Positions 1 through 7,528 of a stretch of 8,370 bases of DNA are shown piece by piece. Made by a program: the position numbers and the translations under genes. The notes under the pieces were generated by a model that was not told the origin of the DNA, did no database searches, and saw nothing but the letters and a program-made list of their open reading frames with translations. The first letter of the stretch is position 1. Each line of letters starts with the position of its first letter. Location of the stretch: positions 1 to 8,370 of the forward strand of contig JAJRPU010000179.1 in assembly GCA_024280615.1 (NCBI GenBank). The letters run 5' to 3'. Origin of the DNA: Bacteroidota bacterium. GTDB taxonomy: Bacteria; Bacteroidota; Bacteroidia; JAADEI01.

Positions 1-1852
1 CTGTGTATGCTGAAAGGTCAATAGTTTCGGTTCTCCAATCCGCACTATTTTGAGGAATGAAGTATCCTGTTTGCGGGGCAACTGTTGCAAGTGCGTTTCC
101 TGATTTGTTATACACAATTGCCCAAGTTCGTCCACTATCTATTGAAATCAAAACTTGCAAACTATCATTGGAAATAGAACCACCGCCTAAGTCACGAGGA
201 GCATAAGCTACATCAAAAGTTAGAGTTATTGTACCTGAGGCATTCCTTAGATCTATATAGGGTGATTCCAAAGAATCGTACTGAGGTGTTGAATTATAAT
301 AATATGTCTCTACATAAGCAGTAAATGTAGATAATCCGTTTGAGCCTTTAGTAAAATCTTTAATATTCCAATACCAAGTTCTGGCATTTGATTGAGTTCC
401 AACGGCATCTGCTCCTGCTTCAAAATCGGGATTTATTTCTGTCCATACAACATCGGGCACTGGATCTGTTTCAAAATCAGAGGAGAATCCACAGAACTGA
501 GGCACTGCGAACCACAAGTCAAGGGTGTCGTTAGCATTATAGCCGTCTGTAACGCCATTAACGGAAGTGATTACTGCTCTAAGTTGATGTCGTCCAGGAG
601 CAGTTTCAATTATTTGATTTAGTGATACCACCGTTTTTGCACCTGGATTTAAGTTTCCTGTCCATGATGTTGTTCCAACAAATGTTCCATTCAGGTATAC
701 ATCTATAGTTGCGGAGGTTATTGGGTTGCTACCAACATTAACGATTTCTACTTGTGGTGTAAATATATAGTCATAAGAATGAGCAGATGGATAAATGGGT
801 TTTCCAAATGCCAAGTCGTTTGCAACATCTGAAGCAACATCGGAATAAATTAAAGGTGTTCTATCGGGAGAAAGAAGTAGGAATGCTCTCATTCGCTCAA
901 CTTGACCCTTTGTAAACATAGTTAGGCAAGCGTCATCGGAATAGTCCATATGATTAACAAACATTTTAGAGGTCATCCCGCAAGCAGGTGCTGGATAATT
1001 TGGACAGCCGGAAGTCAAATAGTCTTGTGGTGGAGTATCTCCAACCTTGTCGTCAAAGCATGCACATCTTCGTACCCATCCCCATGGCCACTGCCACTCA
1101 TACCAACAATTATCGCCATTTATATGTCTTAAACCAAAAAAGTGTCCCATTTCATGAACCAACGTTCTTCCTCTATCATAAGGTGGAGTTCCATTGGGCA
1201 AAGATTGATAAGTGATGGTTACCCCTTGAGGGTCATTAGAACCGGGAAACGTTGCTATTCCTAACAGTCCTCCACATGCATTGATAACCCAAATATTCAA
1301 ATACCGTGATGGGTCCCAAGGGTCAACACCGCCTGTTGCGGCACTTCTTTCCTGCCATCCATTCATAGGGTCGAGGCAATTGGCACCTGCGGCGACTCTA
1401 TTAATGCCAGTTGTAGGATTTCCCCAGGGATCAATAGCTGCCAAGACAAATTCAATTCTTGCATCTCCGTTAAGTGGCAAAAACGGGGCGGGGGTGTTTC
1501 CAGCGTTTGCCATCCTTCCTCTAAAAGCTGCATTTAGAGAGTCCAATTGGGCATAAATTTGCCAGTCGGCAACTTGCTGTGTAGGGTCATTAGGATCAAG
1601 CACTACGTGGAATACTACGGGAATTCTGTATATTGTTCTGTCTTCATGCCTTGCCATCTTTTTCATTTCCAGATACCTTTCTACTGCGGCTTCAAGGTTC
1701 TCAAAGGCATAAACCTTAGCAGAATCTCTAACAAAAACCTCCCATGCGGCACACCGCTGAAATTCTTGCACTTGTGCAAGGATTGGAGAATAGACTATGG
1801 GTATTAAGAGAAGCAAAACGACCAATGCATTTATTACTTTATGTGTTGCCAT
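1..1852 (-). CDS. Secreted M43B (pappalysin/cytophagalysin-like) zinc metalloprotease, C-terminus beyond the window
   Basis: The frame is open from the ATG at 1852 to the window edge (617 codons, no stop), so the C-terminus is missing. Residues 1-26 form a signal peptide: a Lys/His n-region, a VVLLLLIPIV core, and likely cleavage after ILA. The catalytic domain carries HEMGHFFGLRH at residues 233-243, giving zinc ligands His233, His237 and His243 and the general base Glu234. A Met-turn NHMDYSDDAC follows at 300-309, and LTMFTKGQVERM completes the typical M43B pattern. A Trp-rich insertion lies at 250-259. Residues of about 355-440 resemble a CARDB-like Ig-type domain (VEIVNVGSNP), and from about 454 onward comes a jelly-roll, MAM-like beta-sandwich (FSSDFETD). 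Family knowledge suggests secretion, probably through the type IX system with a sorting domain outside the window; that domain is not visible. The gene starts 63 nt after nadK and may be its read-through partner or have its own promoter. Family assignment is secure; substrate is unknown. Confidence 0.93.
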   Translation of the reverse strand, partial: MATHKVINALVVLLLLIPIVYSPILAQVQEFQRCAAWEVFVRDSAKVYAFENLEAAVERYLEMKKMARHEDRTIYRIPVVFHVVLDPNDPTQQVADWQIYAQLDSLNAAFRGRMANAGNTPAPFLPLNGDARIEFVLAAIDPWGNPTTGINRVAAGANCLDPMNGWQERSAATGGVDPWDPSRYLNIWVINACGGLLGIATFPGSNDPQGVTITYQSLPNGTPPYDRGRTLVHEMGHFFGLRHINGDNCWYEWQWPWGWVRRCACFDDKVGDTPPQDYLTSGCPNYPAPACGMTSKMFVNHMDYSDDACLTMFTKGQVERMRAFLLLSPDRTPLIYSDVASDVANDLAFGKPIYPSAHSYDYIFTPQVEIVNVGSNPITSATIDVYLNGTFVGTTSWTGNLNPGAKTVVSLNQIIETAPGRHQLRAVITSVNGVTDGYNANDTLDLWFAVPQFCGFSSDFETDPVPDVVWTEINPDFEAGADAVGTQSNARTWYWNIKDFTKGSNGLSTFTAYVETYYYNSTPQYDSLESPYIDLRNASGTITLTFDVAYAPRDLGGGSISNDSLQVLISIDSGRTWAIVYNKSGNALATVAPQTGYFIPQNSADWRTETIDLSAYT

Positions 1853-1915
1853 CTTCCGACAATTTTTAAGTATACCCTATAGAAGTAACGCATTTTCGCT
1901 TTTCAAGGTTTAAAA

Positions 1916-2788
1916 TTAAAATCTTTTGTCGCTCGCCCAAAATAGTTTCTCTCTCAAGGAAGAGATAAAGGAAGATTCGGGGGGTCTAACGAGGAACATA
2001 TAAAAAGGTGCTTTTTTTATTACATATGGTTTTGTTGTTGCTTTATAGACCCGGGTGTCTAAGGACAGGATCGCCTGATCAGGATTGATAAGTCTGACTT
2101 CTATTGTCTCTGTGTTTGGGACGACTACGGGACGCAGATTAAGGTTGTGTGGTGCAATGGGGGTGATAACAAAGGTTTTGGTTTGTGGATGGAGGATTGG
2201 TCCGCCGCAGCTGAGGGAATATGCAGTTGAGCCGGTGGGTGTGGAAACAATAACGCCATCTGCCTTAAAAATTGCTAATCTTTCCTTTCCAAGTAATACT
2301 TCAACGGTAATAGTGGCAGAATATTCTCCTCTATAAAGGACAAAATCGTTAAGTGCATAAGGGGGTTCTATATCAAGTTCTTGTCCGTTTGTAATGTTCA
2401 ACACGCTTCTTTTTTCTGTAACATAATCTCCTGAGATCAAATAGTTTATAACGAAATCGGGATCATCAGGATCGTTAAGGACAAGATATCCGAGTTTGCC
2501 CATGTTTACTCCAACAACTGGAATCCCGAGCTCTTGGATATAAATTAGAGAGTCCAGAAGAGTTCCATCTCCGCCAAATGCTATAAAAAAATCAGGTTTT
2601 AAAGATTTTAAATCTGAATATGACCTGTAAATAAGATCAGTTTTTATATCAAGCATATCAGATAGTTCCATTTCAAGGTAAACCTGTATATCACTGGCTA
2701 CAAACCTATTATACCAGTTTTGTATAATTTTTTTTCGTTTAGAGTCCACACGACGTGCAAAGAAACACACTACCATAGGAACAGCCAT
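1916..2788 (-). CDS. nadK: NAD kinase
   Basis: This cytoplasmic enzyme phosphorylates NAD to NADP using ATP or polyphosphate and is normally the only NADP source in bacteria. The 290-aa length is typical. Visible signatures are GGDGT at residues 72-76, the VGVNMGKLGYL stretch near 92-102, and the C-terminal-domain loop DGVIVSTPTGSTAYSLSCGG at 177-196. These are followed by ITPIAPHNLNLRPVVVP at 208-224. The usual NE pair of the substrate site is read here as Asn147-Asp148, a conservative change. The start ATG at 2788 lies inside the preceding Omp85 gene, whose stop is at 2770 (19-nt overlap). An in-frame ATG at 2776, codon 5, is an alternative start. No Shine-Dalgarno sequence is apparent, so translational coupling is likely. 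In Bacteroidota nadK commonly sits next to a CBS/ACT-like gene, and that gene is present here two genes upstream. Confidence 0.96.
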   Translation of the reverse strand: MAVPMVVCFFARRVDSKRKKIIQNWYNRFVASDIQVYLEMELSDMLDIKTDLIYRSYSDLKSLKPDFFIAFGGDGTLLDSLIYIQELGIPVVGVNMGKLGYLVLNDPDDPDFVINYLISGDYVTEKRSVLNITNGQELDIEPPYALNDFVLYRGEYSATITVEVLLGKERLAIFKADGVIVSTPTGSTAYSLSCGGPILHPQTKTFVITPIAPHNLNLRPVVVPNTETIEVRLINPDQAILSLDTRVYKATTKPYVIKKAPFYMFLVRPPESSFISSLREKLFWASDKRF

Positions 2789-4140
2789 TGCATATTAACA
2801 AAGATACGAGGTGTTGATGAAAGAGTATTGTATGCAAACCCGACTTCTATTGCATTAATTTGATAGATCAGCAATTCAAGGGACAGACCGGTTGAGGGAA
2901 GCCAGTGATGAAGCAATTTATGTTTTATGTGCCTGCCGTAACTATATGCCAAATCCGCAAAGGGTTTAGCATAGAGATCAATTTCAAGCCTACCTGATGG
3001 GTCAAAGGCAAGAGGAATTTTTATTTGCCAGAGTTTGTACCTCAACTCATTTTTTATAACTACTGTTCCCTGTCCTTCAATGGTTACAAACTCATACCCA
3101 CGTGTTTGTAGAGGTCCGAATCCATATAGGGAAGCGAAAACAAATGGTTTTCCTTCTTGCAAAAAGTGTTTGCCACTGAAAGAAGCTAGCAGGTTTAGTC
3201 GTGGAAAAAGGGTAATACCTTTTGTAATGGAAAAGTCAATAGAAGTGAGTTCAAGTTGAAAATTATAAGAAGTTATTGATACAAAAAAATTAATACCTTT
3301 AGTAGGCAAAAACATATTATCAGAGCCAACGTATAAGTAAGACAACTGGAAGACAGGCATACTTAGAATATTGCTATTTTTACCTAAATATGCATAAGCG
3401 TCGATAAGGTTCTTGTTTACTTTCCAGAATCGCCAGCCTGCTCTGAGTGAGAACCTATGAACAGAACCCTTGTTTCTCTGGAAACCCACATCTGTGTACC
3501 ATCTATGCTCAATAGGTTTGTTTGGACTATATACAAATTCAGTGTGGGCATAATCTTTATGATTAGTTGGCACATATGCGAAAAGCCTAGCAGAAGTACC
3601 GACCCTGAAGGAAAAGCCCATGTTTTCCAAAGCCCACGGTGCATCATACACGAATTCAAGTTTTTTCAAAGCTCCAAGAGCAAACATGAATTTAAGCAAT
3701 TCACCCTTCCATCTGAAGTTTTCCCTATAAATGCTAAGTCCCCATATTAGCAATCGTGGTTCTGCTTGATATTTCTCAATCCATTCCGTTACATTTCTAT
3801 TTGCCCAATCAAGAATTGGAACTGGATACCAATAGAAACGTTCTTCTAAGGCTATTTCAAGGGATATTTTATTTTTTCCAACAGCGACCACATTTATCTT
3901 AACTTTCTTAAATAGATTAGTGCATTTCAGAGCATTCTCCCATATTTTTATAACATCTTCATTCAAATTGCATATTGAATCTCCTTCTTTAACCGGCAAC
4001 AATCGTTTTATTAAACTGAGTTTTGTTTTGGCTTCCCCTGCCTTCTTGATCTCTGTAATTACAAAGCATTTTGGTTTTGCCGTATTGGGCATAGCAGTGA
4101 TAGATACCCCAAACAAAATAAACGCAAATAAGCCTTTCAT
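2770..4140 (-). CDS. BamA/TamA-like Omp85-superfamily outer-membrane protein with one POTRA domain
   Basis: This is a predicted outer-membrane beta-barrel of 456 aa. Residues 1-16 form a short signal peptide (cleavage near SITA). Residues of about 26-100 read as a single POTRA: a strand FVITEI, helices around VIKIWENALKCTNLF, then VKINVVAV and ISLEIALEERF. The segment FYWYPVPILDWANRN at 102-116 resembles a signature of a Bacteroidota BamA/TamA-like family. The rest, about 130-456, alternates as amphipathic strands. It contains TRGYE at 346-350, matching the conserved (V/I)RG(F/Y) motif of Omp85 loop 6, and ends in an aromatic residue (LFLW). Full BamA has five POTRAs and is much longer, so this is not the essential BamA. 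An assembly or translocation role is inferred only. Cys25, Cys57 and Cys73 lie in the periplasmic part. Its ATG overlaps the upstream CBS gene's TGA as ATGA, and its 3' end overlaps nadK. Confidence 0.85.
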   Translation of the reverse strand: MKGLFAFILFGVSITAMPNTAKPKCFVITEIKKAGEAKTKLSLIKRLLPVKEGDSICNLNEDVIKIWENALKCTNLFKKVKINVVAVGKNKISLEIALEERFYWYPVPILDWANRNVTEWIEKYQAEPRLLIWGLSIYRENFRWKGELLKFMFALGALKKLEFVYDAPWALENMGFSFRVGTSARLFAYVPTNHKDYAHTEFVYSPNKPIEHRWYTDVGFQRNKGSVHRFSLRAGWRFWKVNKNLIDAYAYLGKNSNILSMPVFQLSYLYVGSDNMFLPTKGINFFVSITSYNFQLELTSIDFSITKGITLFPRLNLLASFSGKHFLQEGKPFVFASLYGFGPLQTRGYEFVTIEGQGTVVIKNELRYKLWQIKIPLAFDPSGRLEIDLYAKPFADLAYSYGRHIKHKLLHHWLPSTGLSLELLIYQINAIEVGFAYNTLSSTPRIFVNMQWLFLW

Positions 4141-4787
4141 GTTTTTAGGTATCTCATCAGTGATTCATACCGTTCCCTATAAAGAGCTTCCATTTCCTTA
4201 GAGAACATGACATTAGTAACATTATATCCAAATCTTTCCAGGGAGGCAACAACTCTTCTAACATCGCCAGTGTTTATTTTGATCATAATGTTCAATGATG
4301 ATGATTCTCCAGCAGAAATGCTATCTCTGACCGAGACGCCATAGACTTTTGCTCCTTCCGCTTCAATGAGATGGACTATTCTGGACAGGTCATAGTCCCG
4401 TGGCGGGACTTCAAGGACAAGTATTGAACTGGCGGTGTCAACACCAAGTTCTATAGCCATGTGTCTCAATAGGTCCCAGACAATTACAGAGCCATAATAA
4501 TTTGTATCTATCCCGACTGGTAGGACGGTCAATTGTTGTTGATAGACTATTGGTAGGACGTCCAACAGTTCAGCATCTGGGTCGGTCAGAGGCATAGACA
4601 TATTAGGGCTTATTTTTTCTTTTTCTTGTTTGATTAATTCCAATAGATCGCATATCCCTGCATATTTATTTTCTTCTGAAACTGGAACATGAAAAATTTT
4701 ATATTTACTTATCATAGCTACAGTCTCCTTCAAATTAGAATCTTTTTTTACCATAGGAATATCAGTGATAAGGTCGCTTATTCTCAT
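4137..4787 (-). CDS. Two-CBS-domain protein with C-terminal ACT-like domain
   Basis: This 216-aa soluble protein resembles the Bacteroidota CBS-domain proteins commonly encoded beside NAD kinase. Residues of about 3-55 form the first CBS motif (ISDLITDIPMVKKDSNLKET, then FHVPVSEENKYAGI). Residues of about 66-115 form the second (PLTDPDAELLDVLPIV, LTVLPVGIDTNYYGSV). Residues of about 121-190 have the beta-alpha-beta pattern of an ACT-like domain (SILVLEVPPRDYDLSRIVHLIEAEG as two halves, LNIMIKINTGDVRRVVASLE). A conserved-looking tail YRERYESLMRYLK closes the protein. CBS pairs usually bind adenosyl nucleotides and ACT domains small metabolites, so a ligand-sensing role linked to NAD(P) or the envelope is plausible but unproven. 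The start ATG overlaps the hydrolase stop and the TGA overlaps the Omp85 start, both as ATGA, so expression should be tightly coupled. Confidence 0.86.
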   Translation of the reverse strand: MRISDLITDIPMVKKDSNLKETVAMISKYKIFHVPVSEENKYAGICDLLELIKQEKEKISPNMSMPLTDPDAELLDVLPIVYQQQLTVLPVGIDTNYYGSVIVWDLLRHMAIELGVDTASSILVLEVPPRDYDLSRIVHLIEAEGAKVYGVSVRDSISAGESSSLNIMIKINTGDVRRVVASLERFGYNVTNVMFSKEMEALYRERYESLMRYLKT

Positions 4788-5581
4788 AACAGGTTTCTTT
4801 TTCTCAAGAATTGCTCCATTATTCTGTTAAATTCATCTGGGTGTTCCATCATTGGTGCATGTCCGCATTTGTCAATATAACACAGTTCGGCATCTGGAAG
4901 TAATGCTTTGAATTCTTCTGCCACTTCAGGTGGTGTTATCCTGTCTTGCTTGCCCCATATCAAGCAAATAGGCTTATTTATTTTCCCAAGTTCGTTTCTC
5001 AGGTTGTGTTTCATAGCAGAGCGACTCATACTGATTAGCCTCAAAGCCTTGTGCCTGTCATTGACTATGTTATAGACTTCGTCAACTAGTTCCTTCGTTG
5101 CAACCTTAGGGTCATAAAATGTGTATTCTGTTTTCTCTTTTATGTATTGATAATCTCCACGTTTGGGATATGAACCACCGAAGGTGCGTTCATAAAGTCC
5201 TGAACTGCCAGTGAGAACAAGAGCTCTGACGTCTTCAGGATGCTGAAGGGAATAGACAAGTGCTACGTGTCCTCCAAGCGAATTTCCAACGAGAACAAGG
5301 TCTTTCAGATTTTTATCTCTCACAAACTGATATACGAAATCGACGAGCCCTTGAACTGTTGCCTTATCCAAGGGCAATCTAAAAATGGGAAGCAAAGGAA
5401 CTACTACGCGTGCCTTATCCTTAAAATGCCGTATTACACCTTCAAAGTTGCTAAGTGCACCAAACAACCCATGCAGAAGTAATAGCGTTGTTCCTTCTCC
5501 GACATCAATATACTCATATTTGCCATCGTTTTGAACCAGCGACCTAACATCAAACTTGCCATTGTTTTTCTTTTCCACCAT
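4784..5581 (-). CDS. Alpha/beta-fold hydrolase
   Basis: This 265-aa protein has the complete serine-hydrolase layout. An oxyanion-hole HGLFG lies at residues 37-41. The nucleophile elbow GNSLGG at 99-104 places the catalytic Ser at 101. The acid is in WGKQDRITP (Asp213) and the His in CGHAPMMEHP (His241). A lid region lies at about 130-195. No signal peptide is visible, so it is probably cytoplasmic. The fold covers esterases, lipases, C-C hydrolases and others, and the sequence does not fix the substrate. An alpha/beta hydrolase gene near the CBS/ACT-like gene and nadK recurs in Bacteroidota, from recollection of that neighbourhood. The ATG at 5581 follows the preceding stop by 5 nt, without a clear ribosome-binding site. 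The TGA overlaps the next start as ATGA. Confidence 0.93.
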   Translation of the reverse strand: MVEKKNNGKFDVRSLVQNDGKYEYIDVGEGTTLLLLHGLFGALSNFEGVIRHFKDKARVVVPLLPIFRLPLDKATVQGLVDFVYQFVRDKNLKDLVLVGNSLGGHVALVYSLQHPEDVRALVLTGSSGLYERTFGGSYPKRGDYQYIKEKTEYTFYDPKVATKELVDEVYNIVNDRHKALRLISMSRSAMKHNLRNELGKINKPICLIWGKQDRITPPEVAEEFKALLPDAELCYIDKCGHAPMMEHPDEFNRIMEQFLRKRNLL

Positions 5582-5586
5582 CCACT

Positions 5587-6138
5587 TTAATGTTTAAGTG
5601 GTTTATATATCCTGTAACCCATTTGTAAAATTAAACGTTGTTGCCTCAATGCGAAGTTACCGATGGTAGGGAACCGTACTGTTGCCCATCCCAACTCTAT
5701 TATAAATGACGAAGAGATGAATCCGATGGTAAACCTTGTTTCATGTCCCATATCTCCACCATCAAATCCAATAACGTGCATATTGTTGAGCAGTAGGTAA
5801 TAACTTAAAAACACAAGGGAATTTTTTATTTTAATGTCGTGTCTGATAGCCCAGCCATAATGCAGAATCCACCACTTATCATCCTGGGGGAAGTATGACA
5901 CTTCCAGGGGGGTGAAAATCCACGAGCCATAGGGTCTATCCAGATGAGACACTTGCCATCCATAATTAAAGACAAATCTGGCACCTGCCGGATAAAGCCC
6001 TGTAAACCTTGAATTCTTCTGCTTTAATAAGTATGTCCCTCCAATAGCAAATTGCATTTCCTTCGGAACCCTTTCTTGAGCAAATACAGTGGCATTAAAC
6101 ATTATCCAAGCCGAAAATGTTGTGAGAACTTTCTTCAT
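5587..6138 (-). CDS. Small predicted outer-membrane beta-barrel protein of unknown function
   Basis: I do not recognise a named family. With the ATG at 6138 the product is 183 aa and begins with a textbook signal peptide: KK, a hydrophobic stretch, and likely cleavage around VFA|Q at residues 20-21. The mature part is rich in aromatic, alternating strands (FAIGGTYLL, GARFVFNYGWQV, WILHYGWAIRH, SSSFIIELGWATV, RLILQMGYRIY). This fits an eight-strand-sized barrel. A GGDMGHETRFTIGF segment in the second half carries a His that could be functional. An in-frame TTG at 6201 would overlap the capA-like stop as TTGA and add 21 residues, but it would bury the signal peptide behind a long n-region, so the ATG at 6138 is preferred. 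This leaves a 59-nt gap after the upstream gene. The hydrolase starts 5 nt after its TAA. A lipid-modifying or structural role is possible but cannot be told from sequence alone. Confidence 0.72.
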   Translation of the reverse strand: MKKVLTTFSAWIMFNATVFAQERVPKEMQFAIGGTYLLKQKNSRFTGLYPAGARFVFNYGWQVSHLDRPYGSWIFTPLEVSYFPQDDKWWILHYGWAIRHDIKIKNSLVFLSYYLLLNNMHVIGFDGGDMGHETRFTIGFISSSFIIELGWATVRFPTIGNFALRQQRLILQMGYRIYKPLKH

Positions 6139-6197
6139 TTTTTCTACCAAACTTAAATCAAACTGGTGACAGGGAACATAGTTGACATTGAGACGTC

Positions 6198-7301
6198 TCA
6201 ATCAAGAAAATATACAAATTCTTGCTTAAGAGGGCTTGGCTTTAAGATTGACTCGTTATGCTGATATGTCCTGTAAAATTTATTATAGTCTGTCTCTGGA
6301 ATTTTAACCTCTCCGTTGATAATCTTTTCAGCAGGCACTACCCAATATCGCTTTTTACCATTTGATTTTTCAATATACACCCAAGTGTGAATGTATTTAG
6401 CCCTGTATAGTTTCCAACAGTCACCAACTTTTTTAATATCAACTCTAAGAAGAACTCCGCCGTCAGTGAACTTAAATCTCTGATTGGAAATTAGATTTCC
6501 CAATGAGTATGCAACAAGTAATGTCTTATGTTGTCCTTTCCACATGATCGGGATTGTGTCTATTCTTTGCACGACGTGTGGATGAGCACCAACAATCAAA
6601 TCAACACCATATTTCTTCCCGACTTCCACGACCAATTTCTGATGCCTGCTTAATTCTTGAACATATTCTCTTCCAGCATGCATAAAAATTATAATAAATT
6701 CAGCACCTAATTCCCGCGCCTTCTTTATGTCTTTAGCAATTTGTGTCGTGTCTATCAAATTAACCACTGTTGATTCTGGAATGGGCAACCCATTTGTGCC
6801 GTAGGTATAGTTCAACAGTGCTACTTTAGCACCTTTCATTTCAAGTATCAAAGGGTATTCGTTGAGATATTCGTTTGAATCTTTGTAAGTTCCCACGTGT
6901 GTGAGTCCAAACTTTTCCAGTTGTTGAATTGTCCTAACAATTCCTATTTTTCCTCTATCGCAACTATGATTATTAGCGGTTGCGACGACATCAAACCCTG
7001 CCTGTTTAAGTTCATAAGCCACTGTGTCAGGTGCAGAAAACCGTGGGTATCCAGTGTATGGTTTTCCGGCAAGAGTGGTTTCAAGATTCACTATAGCCAC
7101 ATCAACCTTAGAGACAATGTCTTTTATGTGATGAAACCATGTTGAATAGTCAAAGGTATTTGTTTTTGGATCATAGGTAGAAAAAATCTGCGAATAGTGT
7201 GTCATTACATCCCCTCCAAAAAGGAAACTGATAACATTAGAGTCTTGAGCATTAGAGGGAATCACAAAAAAGCACAAAAGTGTAAGGAAAATATTTTTCA
7301 T
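6198..7301 (-). CDS. CapA-family (poly-gamma-glutamate capsule type) phosphoesterase-fold protein, secreted
   Basis: This 367-aa protein has the ordered motifs of the PGA_cap/CapA family, which has a calcineurin-like metallophosphoesterase fold: FGGDVM (28-33), VNLET (71-75), ATANNHSCDRG (107-117), MHAGREY (207-213), VGAHPHVVQ (237-245) and YSLGN (265-269). The Asp, Asn and His residues in these motifs are the expected metal-site residues. The usual HWG is HAG here. Residues 1-18 form a signal peptide (cleavage near SNA), so it acts outside the cytoplasm. The frame extends upstream to a TTG at 7334, but the ATG at 7301 gives the cleaner signal peptide. No capB or capC homologue is nearby, so poly-gamma-glutamate synthesis cannot be assumed; a polymer- or envelope-related hydrolase role is an inference. 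It is the first gene of the leftward cluster, reading out of the intergenic region shared with the rightward operon. Confidence 0.92.
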   Translation of the reverse strand: MKNIFLTLLCFFVIPSNAQDSNVISFLFGGDVMTHYSQIFSTYDPKTNTFDYSTWFHHIKDIVSKVDVAIVNLETTLAGKPYTGYPRFSAPDTVAYELKQAGFDVVATANNHSCDRGKIGIVRTIQQLEKFGLTHVGTYKDSNEYLNEYPLILEMKGAKVALLNYTYGTNGLPIPESTVVNLIDTTQIAKDIKKARELGAEFIIIFMHAGREYVQELSRHQKLVVEVGKKYGVDLIVGAHPHVVQRIDTIPIMWKGQHKTLLVAYSLGNLISNQRFKFTDGGVLLRVDIKKVGDCWKLYRAKYIHTWVYIEKSNGKKRYWVVPAEKIINGEVKIPETDYNKFYRTYQHNESILKPSPLKQEFVYFLD

Positions 7302-7355
7302 ACTAAATAGTTTAGCAATTAACGCTATGAACAAGTTAGTGCCCCGGGCAGGCTT

Positions 7356-7377
7356 AAAGTTTTTAATTTAAAACTTT
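7356..7377. repeat. 22-bp AT-rich inverted repeat
   Basis: Perfect 8-bp arms AAAGTTTT and AAAACTTT flank a 6-nt centre TAATTT. It lies between two divergent genes, so no gene terminates into it. It could be a regulator-binding site or a chance AT palindrome. Confidence 0.45.
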
Positions 7378-7456
7378 CTGGTTTACAATGATTTTTTGTT
7401 TTGGGTATCTTTTTTAGTGCCATAAGAGTGCCCATTTTCTATTTTTTCTACAAAGT

Positions 7457-7469
7457 TATAATAAACTTG
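7457..7469 (+). promoter_or_regulatory. Candidate promoter -10 region for the rightward operon
   Basis: TATAAT at 7457-7462 is a perfect sigma70-type -10 box. It overlaps TAAACTTG (7462-7469), which is one base from the Bacteroidota -7 consensus TAnnTTTG. No good -35 or -33 element lies at the expected distance (ATTTTC at 7434-7439). Transcription from it would start at about 7469-7476, directly at the motif copies at 7475 and 7486, so binding there should affect initiation. Confidence 0.35.
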
Positions 7470-7474
7470 TGCGT

Positions 7475-7528
7475 GTTTACGGGATGTATACACTCTCCCC
7501 TAATAGAAAAAAAGTTGTATACGTTTAC
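7475..7528. promoter_or_regulatory. Promoter-proximal quartet of TGTADAC sites, candidate operator
   Basis: Two pairs lie just upstream of the RHH-like start at 7532. GTTTAC 7475 and GTATAC 7486 are 11 bp apart. GTATAC 7517 and GTTTAC 7523 directly abut. They sit at and just downstream of the predicted transcription start, where a bound protein would repress. Autoregulation by the RHH-like product is a natural inference, since CopG/Arc-type repressors commonly bind their own promoter. Confidence 0.45.

Noticed and set aside
392..1807. Several plus-strand frames of 60-91 aa over the left end
   Set aside because: They lie opposite the continuous metalloprotease frame, which has a signal peptide, zinc motif and Met-turn; the plus-strand products show no recognisable features.
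1853..1915. Terminator after nadK or promoter for the metalloprotease
   Set aside because: No stem-loop with a T run is visible. A TATACT exists in the leftward direction, but no matching upstream element was found at the right distance, so neither was annotated.
6199..6201. TTG start for the small outer-membrane protein, overlapping the upstream stop as TTGA
   Set aside because: It would place 21 extra residues in front of a complete signal peptide that begins at the ATG at 6138.
7332..7334. TTG start for the CapA-like gene
   Set aside because: The ATG at 7301 begins a compact signal peptide; the 11 extra residues add nothing recognisable.
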